From: Litoditis marina
Taxonomy: Eukaryota; Nematoda; Chromadorea; Rhabditida; Rhabditidae
Assembly (NCBI GenBank): GCA_964036275.1
Contig: OZ038438.1
Location: 13,038,720-13,102,719, forward strand
DNA length: 64,000 nt
Direction of reading: 5' to 3'
Of the stretch, positions 23,765 to 35,297 are shown piece after piece (positions within the stretch are counted from its first letter, which is position 1; each line of letters opens with the position of its first letter). The notes under the pieces were generated by a model. It searched no databases and was not told the origin of the DNA. It saw only the letters and a program-made list of their open reading frames with translations. A program made the position numbers and the translations under genes.

Positions 23765-26700
23765 ATGAAGGAACGTGTTGATTTGAACAACAACGGTCTC
23801 AGCATCGAGTCCACTGCCTACGTGCTACAAGACAACAAAGTTAGTTAACACCGTTTACATTAAATAGAGACGTGTAGAGATTTTTCTTTCGTAACAATTT
23901 TCAGCTGATGTGCGTAAGCTAAGTTAAGGTTTAAAAAAACCTTAGTTAAGGTTTTTGACAAGTTGGTTATAATAATGTTTACTATCATAATTCCATTCTT
24001 AAGTGGACACACCGATATGTGCTTTGTAAAAAGCCGACAGATCTCAACGTGGCTGTTTTATACGTGTACAAAAACAAAAGGGAGAAGCAGCACAATGTGT
24101 ACAAGTTTTCTCGAGCTCTCCAAAACTACGTCGGATTCGAAAGCGGTGAGCTACAATATTTGACCGATAGTCCTATGCTTCTAAACTCTTTTAATTCAAA
24201 TATTTGAGACTCCATTGAGATACATTTGAGATACTTCAGAAAAATATCTGAGAAATATTTGAGAAAATACCAAGTAAGTAACGAAATCCGACTAAACTAA
24301 GGCTACTGTGATCACAACTATCATTACAATGTAATTAAAACGTAATATAGTGATCATTTTCTCCATCTCCACAAATGTTGACCACTTTGTGTTTTTGTCG
24401 CAGTTGTTGTGTGGAGACAGAGAGAACAGGTTTATCTTTGTCCAACTGAGCTAATCCTCTTGTAGAATTATTGGAATGAATATCAGTTCAAAAATGTGAA
24501 ACTATACCAAATATTAGTGCTGAGTTAAGCTGAAGATGTTTAAATCTCATTCGCTGGTTGTATAAAAACAAAATTGATGAAGTTGCACTGCGAACAAACA
24601 TAAGTTATTCTGCTGGTAACGCACAAATCGAACCAATAACCAATCAATAAATATATTCACTAACTCAATATAGATTTTCAAAATGAAAACAACCTATGTT
24701 TGCAGGTTTTGAGTACAAGCGTAGGAGCAACACCCTGTGTATTTTCACTGAAGATGTTGTCGTTTCGCTAGCTTTTGAGCGAGCCGAGAATTTGATCATC
24801 TGGAAAACATGGTTGGAAAATACTTGCGGTAAAAGTGAGTAAGTCAATGAATCTATTGGACGCATGAATAGCATTGCATTTCTCGAATTCAAAAAGAGTA
24901 ATGTTTGAATGTTTTCAGCCATTTCATTCTTTATGCAGTTGAAGCGACTACCATTGGCATCTAACCACAATGAAGCTTTGTTGAAAGAGGTTCGATGTCA
25001 TATACATGTGAGTTTGCGAGAAGAAAACCATTAAACTTCCATATAGGATTTGAAACATCTAAACTTCCGTTGTACGTATGAAAAAAAGATACTCAATTAA
25101 TATTATGTTTACCAACATTTTATTGGCGCCTCTCGAATATGAGACCTACAAAAACCTTGCTGACTATAATTGTTGAAAACTCTCTATTTCTACAATGAAG
25201 CTAGAGGAGCGTTTGGGTAAGAATTCCATTCACTGTGTTTACAGGATGGTAGATTGGCCGTGGTGTATGGCAGGCCTCAGGAGGTTATATTTTACTGCGA
25301 TGTCTTTGACTGTGCTATTGAAGTCAACGAAACCCACAATGTGATAACGTTCTGTCCGGATGTAAATCAACCAACAGAGGTGTTCATTTTCCTATGCGCA
25401 CGGAGTCGATTCTTCAGGATTTGTATTGAAGCTGCTAGATGTCAGGTAAACAATATACTATTTGGATAGAGAATCACAGCTATTTAATCATGGTCTATCC
25501 CACGGCGACTCCTACAGTGATTAGTCCAACTTTATAATAACTGTTTCAACAAGGAGAAACTGTTCTCTTGTTTTGTTGTTCACGGAAAGATTTCATATTA
25601 CAAAAGCAGTTTACACTGTTGCTAGATCCTACAACATGCCAATAGTTTGATTATCACGTGTTTGAAATGCATACAGCCACCGTCTTTCATCTTCTCGGGC
25701 TTCCGACATACATATGTCAAACATATGTGTCCTTCCCAACATTGCGATAATCCTTCATTCACTCACATTGTGTTTCATACTGGAACTTTTCTAGACGTTT
25801 GTGTTTAGTTTGGCGTTTGTGTACATATCTTCAATTATTATATTTCTCATATTGTATAGAAACTGGTTATTGACTAACCGATTACGTCACTTTACAGCTG
25901 AGAGTAGAAACTTGTGGTATTTTGAGTTGAAACAGCCATGTACGCTAAGTAACGAGAAGAAGAACTGACCATTTCACTTCCCATCCTATCCAGCTGTTCG
26001 TACAAAATAATTGCATATTTGGTTGAAACAGAGCCAAAAAACCACCGGTAATAATTTAAGCACTGTAGATTTGAGTTTCATCACATGTAATCAATTTAAT
26101 GACAAAAATACGTAAGCAGGTACATGACCTATTCTACGATATCGTATCCCGCCTCCACAGTCTTCACAATATATGTTACTAAAATTCTATTTCAGGGATC
26201 CACACAGAGTCTCATAAGTCGACAACAGTGCGACGGAGAATGGTTGCCGCGAGCAAAAACATCAGCAGATCATTCGTCCCAATTCACTGTTAACATCTCG
26301 GAGCTAGCCAGCTTGATGCGCACGCCTGAGCCAGATACATATTCAAGGATTGAACCGAACCGCTTGAACAGACAGAAATCCAAATCTGGGTTGGTTTCGG
26401 TTTAATCACATTTATCACTCAGAGGTTGTGATTAACTAACTAGGCAATAAACAGAGATCCATTCGCTTTTCGATGATGAACACAATTTGTGCGATTAGCC
26501 TTTTGTAAAGAGCAATACAAGCCAATACGGCGTATTTTCTCTATCACGTCGGATATGATCCCGTCTCTTTCGAGTCGAAGTTAGCAGATTGGGACGTGAA
26601 CACAGTGCAAACAACAACTCATTTTATACATTTATTGCATGTTTGTATATATATTTTTCATTCGAACGTTGTTGTTTCAGGTTTGTCTACAGTCAGTCGA

Positions 26701-29700
26701 AGCACACAAACACTCCTCTGTCGAGGGCTAACTCAAGTGAGTATGATAATAATAATTCATTATCCATTTAGAATTTCATCATCAACAATGGAATCAAGGT
26801 TACATACGTCATGAATGGATTGTAACAAACAAACAAACAAACAAACCTAAAAACCCTATTTTCGGAACATAAAATGAAACGAACGGTTATGAGTATCAAA
26901 GTCGAATTATTTTAGCGGAAACGTTGCGTTCGACATGGTAACGGAAACCATAAACATCAAAGTACGATTGCGAAATAGCAGCAGCAATGTCTGGATCATT
27001 TGAACACACAGAGCGGAAATACTCGTACCTATTACCTATCTCTAATAGAAGCACCATCCTCGTACATTTCATACATAGTGACAACAGTATCCGGAATTTT
27101 CCGGTTGAACACAAAATTGGGAGGAACAACAAAACCGGCAGGTAGTTTGTAGCCACCAGGAAAAACAATTTTAGACTGAGAGGGTACAGATACAGATGAA
27201 TCAGTTGTAGACGAAGAATGCACAGGTAAATTAGCGGATACAACCAAATTGGGAATTTCGACCGGAACGGTTTCGATTACAGTAGGTTCTACTGTTGGAG
27301 AAGGAGAAGCTAATGATTCGGACAATTCAGGAAGTGGAGAAATATCGGCAATTGGAGAAACGGAAACATTATCTCTGGGTTGTTCAAGTACCTCCATTTC
27401 GGTTTGTAGGTTGGCATCAGCGGGAATGGGAATTGTAGTCTGGTCAGTGACCTCAGCTCGGGCGGCGTCTCGTTTCGATTGTCTGGCGAGGAATTCGGCC
27501 TTTCGCTGTTCCGGGGTCTCGAACTTTCGCACATGAAAAGTTGACATAGAATCTTCGGATTTCATAGCAGTAGAAAGAGCACTCAGTCGAGGAAACGGAA
27601 TACCATCTTTGACACAAACTTTGAGTGGGCGAGGCAAACCATCTTGACGAGGTTAGCCCAAACGGTGTAGAATAGAGATGTTAGATGGAGAAACGGACAC
27701 CAAATTGAAAATAGCATTCACCTTTTTCTTTGTTGAAGAATCCTCTGGTAGGCCATAAAAAGTGAGACAGCGACGATCATGGAAACGGTGGAGTTCAGAT
27801 TGAAACGTTGACATATAATCTTCGGATGACGTTCGGAAGACGTCAAGATCATAAGTCTTTTTGATGCGGTTCAAGCATGATAATTGTAGACAGAGAAAAA
27901 TGAGTGAGGAATGAAAGATTTAGGATTGATCTTAAGTGAATCACTATGTTTTATAGTGAGAAGGAAAACTTCTCGTGTGTCTGTTATTCAATATCCTTCT
28001 CTTATCTAGCTCATTCTTCCAATGTTCCAGCAGCCGCTTATTACTCAACAATGTGTGATCCGCATCCAGTCCCGCAACAAAGTTCAGAAGATGTATCTGG
28101 AAACTATGTGAATCTTGTTCATAAAAACTTTGTAAAAAGTAAGTGTGAATTTTCTTACATTTTCATTGAGACCCCGGCAACGTGCCAACAACATTGTCAG
28201 GAGACTTTTCATCATATTGTTTTTTTTCCAAATGAGGTTTTCTTAGCGGCAGTTAAGCTTTGTTACAGTACGAGGGCTAGAATTAGTTTCATGAAACCTA
28301 TTTTTTTTTCATAAAGAAAGATTAGCGCCAATTTTCTGTGATTGGCCAGCTACAAAAGGGAGAGAGCATGCAGATCAATGAGGCAGCAGACATCTTCGTA
28401 TCTCTGACCTGCACACTCTGTCGGCAGGGTCGCTACAAGAGTGGCTGGCCAATTGGACGGGAATTGTCTGAGCCTTCTTTGAAGTTTCATTGGCACGCTG
28501 CCAAAGTCGTGGTGGGAACGTCGAGAACTACACTCAGCCTGTTTTTGAGGGTAGAAATACTCCTTCAGTTTTCTCGTTCACACTTGTCGCAAAAAACGTT
28601 AGTTCTTTGTTTAATTAGTTAATATTGGAATGTATTTCAGTCAATAGCTCTATCGAAGTGCCCCAAGAGGAGCCCGGCCACTCGGATTACTACAATTGCG
28701 GTGCATCTGGAAGTTTCTGTGATCAGTCCAACCAAGGTGCCACCACACAAATTATGCAAGGTATAGTCTTTTCCATTCCTACTGAGACTCCTACAGTAGT
28801 AATTCGAAATTTCCAAGCCGTTCTGCTCACTCAGTTTTGATCAGGGAAGTTGAAGATTTCAGTACCTCATTCTCCTCCTCACGTAGAGTAAATATACGAG
28901 AGGATTTTTCATGAACTACATTTAAAGCTTCACAACAGTCTTCGGAAAGTTTGTAAGGTTACTGTAGGAGTCTCAGTAGGAATGATGTGAACTATAGAAT
29001 AGAAAAACATTAACTAACATTAAGGTTCAACAATTATTGTCAAGTATGTCCTGAACACTGTCCTGAATATGAAACGATACAGACCAACAATACACTATAC
29101 GAGCTAGCTTTTGAACGATTAACTTGTGGATGGCGGTGTGTATGATATTCTCAACCGAAATACAGAATTCTGTGTGCCCTCCATTTGAGTTCGAACATAC
29201 CTTGGTTTGTTTTTCTCAATGCTTTGACGGAGAGATTCACGCTCGAATGAAACTCATCAATTTTTGGTTATATATACACTCATTCGAAACGAGTTTTGTT
29301 TATTGAACTTCGCGTTTTTCGATTTTCGATTAACTTCGTTTTTTTCGGTTTTTTCGAACAAATGTGAACGATTTTCGAAAAAAGAAAGAACTGCGACAAG
29401 TATGAACGATTTTTGATTAACTTCGTTTTTTTCGGTTTTTTTGACTGAATTATTTATTTTGAAGCATCGAGAACTTGTTCTCTGTCGGAATATGTGAATG
29501 TGCAACTCTCGCAAGGAGTAGCTCCAGGTCAGTTTTCATCTGAGTAGGAAGTATTTTCATTTTGTTAAGGTCATGTCTTCTTCAACAGTAATGATTATCA
29601 ACTTATTTATTGAAAACACTTCGAGAAACAGTTTGTAAGTTTTCATTCCAGTCACATTAGCCAAGCCCAAAGAAAGAAATACCTCGACGATCGCAGAAAA

Positions 29701-32700
29701 AATTCGAAGGCGGTCGGATAACCCAATGGCTCAGTTTGCAATGCAGCCCTCTACCAGGTGAGATAGGACAACTATCAACTGCTCATATTCCAGAAATTCA
29801 TTTCATTTCAATTATTTGATTTAAACGTACAATTTTTTAATAATCACTTGTCACGTGTATTTTCTCCTCTTTGCAAAAATATAATCATGCGCGAAAAAAT
29901 ATAGCTCGCTTATGACGTTTTTCAAGGTGCTCCTATTTGAGTAATATTCTTCCCATGAGAATGAGGGGGTCAGTAGTTAGAGCTTATCAGATTCAAACTT
30001 TTACAGATTAAGAATGAGTACTACACACGATTAAAATAGCAATCATGCTATCTTAGAGCTCGTGAATATGAAAATTCGAAAATGCATTATCTCAAAAGTA
30101 TGTTAAAATTAGTATGTCGTGATTATTCACAAACTCCACGACCGTTGTGTTTACTAAATGTGTAATCTCGTATTGAACGTGGCGTTACGCACTAGTTTCA
30201 GCAAAGGAAATTCAATACCGAACTTCTCAACGACAGCGTATGAAGCAGATCTGAGACACGAGAATTGGCGACGAGCGAAGAAATTTTTCTCTGCCTTCAA
30301 GCCAAAGTCGCAGTCCGATCTTCTACAGAGAAAGTATCAGGTGAGCTAAATGTAACCGACAACAATTGATCAATATAATCATTACACATCTCTGGGAGTA
30401 GTATACATTTCGTTTACCCAGAATGTTGAGTTGTTCATTGAATAACTTCGGCATGATATAGTTGTTTCCGTTCCCAGCCTACAATACATGTGCACCAACT
30501 TCAGCACTTTCAGTGAATAGAAAATGCAGATAATCGCGACAGTCGTAAAGTTTGGCTGGTTCCAAACCGGTGAATCAGGCCAACAAGTTGGGAAAACGTT
30601 CATCTTATTGCTTTTTTCAGAGCCGACCGAACTTGAAAAAATCCTCCAGCACCGGTGCTCTGCAGTTCGCCTCGTCAATTTCATATGTAACGTTTTGAGA
30701 TTTGTTATATCACGTCCAATCGTTTTGAAATTATGTTCTTCGACTGCCTTCCAAGTAGATTAATCTCTACACACTTTTTTTTGCGAGGGAAATTAGTTGG
30801 TCGAACTCCCCTTCCCACAGCTATGTTATAACTGCTACGACCAGATCATCACACCAACGCGCAGTATCAGTCATTTTCAAAACAATTTGGTTATCTACAA
30901 CCGTCGTTCTGCGGATTATTGGCAACGCCATTCTCCATTTCAGTTTCCCTGCGAGTCGACTGAATCGATCAGTGGTCCTGAAGATCTGCCCCCATCACTC
31001 AACATGGCCATATCGGAGCACATGGGGGTATCTGAAAACAAACCTTATAACAATAACTGACGAACAACAAAAAGTTATGATCGAAACTTATCCACTTTTC
31101 AACTAATTACTCAAACTTTAGGGTGTTTTTGAAGAAGTTTTGTTTCTCCTACACTCTGTGTAGCCTAAGTTCATAAGCCGAAAAAAACAGAGTGAACAAA
31201 TCCTCATTGTTTTTCTACCTATAATTCAGGCGTCGCAGCCCGCTCTGAATGAGAATCCGCCGGAAGGTTTAATCAGACCCAAAGAAGAGTCATATTTCAA
31301 AGGTAGAAGTGGCGTGAGTGCGATTCTAGCTCGGCGACTGGCATCTTCAATCAGAGGGTCATTCAGTGTAAGTTTCAGCGGTTTTCGTAATTTTTCATTC
31401 CGAAGGTGTTGGATATATTGCAAAATAGTAGTTGCCAAACTTACATTCTATCAGTTGTATGATGAATGCCTGATGATGAATGATGATGATGGATAGCAAA
31501 CGTTTTCCTGTAAATTTTTCTCTTATGAACTCATAATGTCATAAGTTGAACAAAATGGTTTATTAGTGAAAAAATAATAAATTCTCAGAAATATGACGGT
31601 GAAAAGCTGACTCACATGTACCAACCGACCCCTCCACCTCCACCCTCAGTGGATCCCGACCAACCACCTCCAAGACCTCCAAAGTCCGAAAAGTTTGATG
31701 GTTTGTTATTTACGGATTATGTGCTAGAAGATTAATTGAGTATATTTTTGCGTAGAGCTGAAGAGTTATAAAGGTGATCGATTGCTGTTCATGCAGTTTT
31801 TGTTAGACAATCTCTAGCTCAAACTACTTTGTACCTAGTTTATTGTGGAAACCAAGTAATATCGCAGATTTTGCTTATGTGTATGGTTCTGAAGTAGAGA
31901 GGTTTTTTTGTTTTCATTCAGGCATAACATCGGCTGTCAATCGTGGTCAAGAGAAGCTAAAAATGAGCGATAGAAGAGCTTCGAACGTTTCTTTCCACCG
32001 AGTAAGCATTAATTAGAGAGCAGTTCATTTTTTTATAATTTATTGATTTGTCTTCATATGTATGGGAACAGAATTCAGATCACAATCGAACTAATAGTAT
32101 GATCTCAAAGGAGACCGGAGAGCAACATGGTTTCTCGTAAAGCTGCTGTATCCTACTTTTGATTGGATGCGTTGCGTGTTGCGCTTCATTGTCATGTGAA
32201 TGTCACGTGGACTGATCAAACTAGTATACGAGTTATTTGTGCTCTCTGATTTCAATACAGTTAGAAGCAACCCAAAACAAAACCTCTGCTCAAGTTGTGT
32301 TCCGGTCTCCTTTAAGAGAAAAATAGGAGAAAATGAAAATTAACTTCTAAGCCCATAGTTGGATCGTTCTTATCATCATCTAAAGAACTCAAACCCCTGA
32401 CTACGTTTTCTATGTTGAAACAAATGGCAGTAATTCTAGTTTGTTTCAGGTTAACATAGGGAATCCCCTGAAAACTGACAGAACAGAACCAGCTGCTGAT
32501 CCACCAAACTACGCGAGCCAGAGACCTTTCCTGCAGCATTTGACGTCACACAGGAATTCGAATTCGTATTCAGACTGCACTAGGTTTGAACAATTGTTTA
32601 TGAATTCAAATATCACGCTGTTTATAAAATGAATGAACTTACTAGCATATTCAGCGTGTTCAAGCTTCGAAAACTTGTCAGTCGTTGCTATATATTTTAG

Positions 32701-34633
32701 TATTCTGTCTTTTATCAGTGTGGTCGAAATAGAGGGGTACCGTTCTAAACGAACTCAAAAGTATTGTTTGCAATAACTTAACCTCAACCTGCTGTGTTTT
32801 ATGAGTGGGTGACGATCAAGCTTAAACACATTGAGCGGATGTCTCCCATCAGAAACTGTGTGAGTTGTTTTTCTCCAAACTTGAACAGACATAGTTTAGT
32901 CACATAAACTATCCATTGTGACACTTTGAACTCTCTGTTAATGTTTCAACGTGAGTTATACGTTGTAGCTTAATACACTCGAGCTTAATCGTCACCCACT
33001 CGTTTTATTTGACTATACAATCTCTAGATCGTCAAACGAATCACTTTCATCCGATGCTCGATCCAGAATTTCAATTCGTAAGCGGAACAACTCGCCGCCT
33101 CGCACAATGGCACCACTACTGACTACTGTGACAAGAATCAAGGTGAAATGAGATCATGATATAATATTATCTTTTTACGCGTAGATTCGTAAAATGTGAG
33201 ATTCACCAATCAAACATCATCGTAGAAACATCAGAAATGTGATCATCTATCAACTTCATATCGAAAATGATATGTGTATTGTTGTAGGTTCGAATCTACC
33301 ACTGTTAATGATTTCGTCAAGCTTTTATTCCAGCTGAATGATGTATCCTCACTCGAATCACTGAACTCCAATAACAGTACACGAACTGTTTCACCAGTGC
33401 CGCTTCCTAAAACCCATGACAACAAATCGATTTCCAGCCAATCTTTACGTGAGTTCGTCTAATTATTGAAGCCCAATGTTACATGAAGTCAGCATGAGAT
33501 GTTGTTTAAACATAACGAGATAACAACCTCCACTAGATACCCTTGTGAACATAAACAGCACAGACAAAGCTTGTAGCTTCTTCAGAAAACATTTTCTAAC
33601 TGCTTCTTCTACATGGAACTTCTGGTACATGCTAATTTCGATCAAGATTTTGTGACAGGAATCGTTTCCTACACTTTGCGAAACAGTCATCAAGCGTATT
33701 TATTGATCTCCGGAATTTCACCAGTGGTTTCCAGAAAGTCAGCTTAGTCGCCGAACGGTGACTACCATCAACGTGAACTACTGTGATCTAGCACCCCGGC
33801 AGACGCATTCCTCGTCCAGTAGCAATTCAATCTGTTCTCGCATCAACTACGTTGTCATCGACCCCATCACCACCAAGGCTGCACAAGAAGTCAGTTGAAA
33901 GCAGTCAGCCCGGTCGTACGCTTCTCGTAGACGTTTTACGTCGACGTAAACAATACATGTCAAGCGAATCAAATCAGTCGTGTGTCAAACACGTGTATCG
34001 ATACACATGTTATCTCCATTATCACCGCTGAGCCACGTAAATAGTAGGAACTCGTCCTCAGACTAGTTGCTCCTGTTCGGAGTTATTTCAGTGGATATTC
34101 ACAGAAATAATTGGGAAACACTGGTGTTTGTTAATTTTGTACAGTAAACTACGTACGCACCATCATGTTATTCTGGTCCTAAAAAAACGATTGAAAATTT
34201 CCCTCACAAGCTGAATCATTACTGCAGGCGACAACAATGCAGCAAGACCCATTTGAGAGGTCACGTGCGAAGTCATCTTCTATGACCGGAATATCAACCT
34301 ACAGAAGACAGTCGCAAGTGAGATTAAGAAACAGTACAACTGCTCGATCAAAATAGAAGAACCAACACCCACCTTTCTTTTGGATAGTCTTATTATGATT
34401 TTTTTAACTTTTCGACTCTTCTTTAAAGTAGAAAATGGACTTGATATATATACCATCCCTCTAGAAATATGTTTGAGGTTTTCCTCGAAATAAGAAGTTT
34501 TCAGGGTCATGGATCAAGTGCGTCAGATTCGCTCTCCGTAGGACAACCGACTCGTCAAGGCTTTTTCAAAAAGTACCGTAAAATACGAAGGCGGAAGAAA
34601 AACGCACTCTCCATGTCCCAGTTGAACATTTGA
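23765..34633 (+). CDS. PH-PTB docking adaptor of the IRS/DOK/Gab kind, complete, 915 aa
   Basis: Twenty-three exons join in phase: 23765-23839, 24004-24145, 24706-24828, 24919-25007, 25245-25445, 26196-26389, 26681-26736, 28031-28138, 28641-28760, 29465-29527, 29652-29757, 30202-30340, 30821-31027, 31230-31367, 31589-31700, 31922-32001, 32450-32583, 33028-33142, 33185-33195, 33288-33448, 33735-33889, 34228-34317 and 34505-34633. Residues ~15-113 look like a PH domain (AYVLQDNKWTHRYVLCKK; final helix ENLIIWKTWLENT). Residues ~115-215 resemble an IRS-type PTB domain. The long disordered tail carries NYVNL and EYVNV (Grb2-type YxN), VNYCDL and INYVVI (SHP2-type V/IxYxxL/I), and TPPPPPS and RPPK SH3-ligand proline motifs. 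Such proteins dock SH2/SH3 partners at activated receptor kinases. An in-frame stop precedes the ATG. Exon boundaries in the tail rest on splice consensus and phase. Confidence 0.82.
26823..26848. repeat. (AAAC)n simple repeat
   Basis: About six AAAC units in adaptor intron 7. On the minus strand it reads (TTTG)n just downstream of the broken retroelement-like ORF, a position where some non-LTR elements carry a short tandem 3' tail. Confidence 0.75.
26899..27877 (-). pseudogene. broken retroelement-like ORF in adaptor intron 7
   Basis: A minus-strand reading frame of about 320 codons interrupted twice. Part 1 (27877 to 27653) contains CLTFYGLPED and ILHRLG, then an in-frame TAA. Part 2 continues in the same frame after the stop with PRPLKVCVKDG and a long acidic, proline/serine-rich stretch. 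At 27039-27025 a 7-bp tandem duplication (ATAGGTA twice) shifts the frame; the other frame then continues with YEYFRSVCSNDPDI to a stop at about 26899. The YGLPE....RLG....RPLKV arrangement resembles ORF1-like RNA-binding proteins of nematode and other invertebrate non-LTR elements. No reverse transcriptase is present. It sits antisense to its host gene. A decayed host gene is the alternative. Confidence 0.6.
28342..28456. repeat. GC-rich segment bounded by a 10-bp inverted repeat
   Basis: ATTGGCCAGC at 28342 is answered by GCTGGCCAAT ending near 28456, in adaptor intron 8. The interior is richer in GC than normal intron sequence and partly resembles (roughly 70 percent by eye) the reverse strand of 44510-44600. 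Possibly a diverged short transposon. Confidence 0.35.
28774..28984. mobile_element. 211-bp inverted-repeat element in adaptor intron 9
   Basis: Arms 28774-28797 and 28961-28984 are perfect reverse complements over 24 bp (CATTCCTACTGAGACTCC..). No ORF. The left arm begins 13 bp after the donor of exon 9, so the insertion lies against the splice site. MITE-like. Confidence 0.82.
29321..29444. repeat. duplicated T-rich 36-bp segment
   Basis: Bases 29321-29356 and 29409-29444 are near-identical direct copies (TTAACTTCGTTTTTTTCGG core) in adaptor intron 9, just upstream of exon 10. Confidence 0.7.
32108..32312. mobile_element. 205-bp inverted-repeat element (MITE-like), copy 2
   Basis: The inverted counterpart of 7554-7758, same length, with AAGGAGACCGG/CCGGTCTCCTT termini. 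It lies in adaptor intron 16, between exons at 32001 and 32450. Confidence 0.82.
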
Positions 34634-35297
34634 TTGTGAATGCGTGTAATGTTCGTGTTCATTTCTGTTCAGCTCATAACTACGAAGTTATCATGAATGT
34701 TGTTACTGCGCTGGTTGAACCAAGAAAATCAAAAATCTTCGATTTAATTAGTTGTGATGTAAAGTTCTTCTTCCCACTCATATTGGTGACAATATTGGAA
34801 AAGACGTCGGAAAGTAATTGCTGTTTCTATAATTGCTATTATTTGTTCCTCACGAGTGGAGCGTAACCTAAAGCAAACTGAATACTTCCCTTTTTTAATA
34901 AGCAGTGGTGTGGTAGAGAAATCTACACAATATCTTATAGCACATCAGCGGAAATTAAACAATGAAGAAAAACAGAGAGGTAGAGAAAGAGCGGAAGAAA
35001 AAGGAAAAAAACAATAAGGAGATGTGACGTTGGATTTATTGGAACCGTACATTTTGAGATACATGTGAAGAGAAACAGAAACAAATGAGATTGAATGGAA
35101 AGATAAGGCTTCAAGTGTCATTGCAAACGGAAATGAAAGTAATGAGAAAACTATTTGTCCATTCAAAGTAGCATGAGTAGACACAAGCTGTTTACTGTTG
35201 CGAAAGTGTACACCCGAGTTAGTTCCGTCCAGCAGTATTGCCTTTTTCTTGTCAGTTAACGGTTATGCAGGAAAGTAGTTGCACCGATTCGTGAATA
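34634..35297. other. convergent intergenic spacer
   Basis: Between the ends of the adaptor (+) and the aminergic receptor (-). Contains a purine-rich stretch near 34965-35015. No gene seen. Confidence 0.6.

Noticed and set aside
27249..27536. Plus-strand Ser/Gly-rich frame
   Set aside because: Antisense shadow of the retroelement-like ORF.
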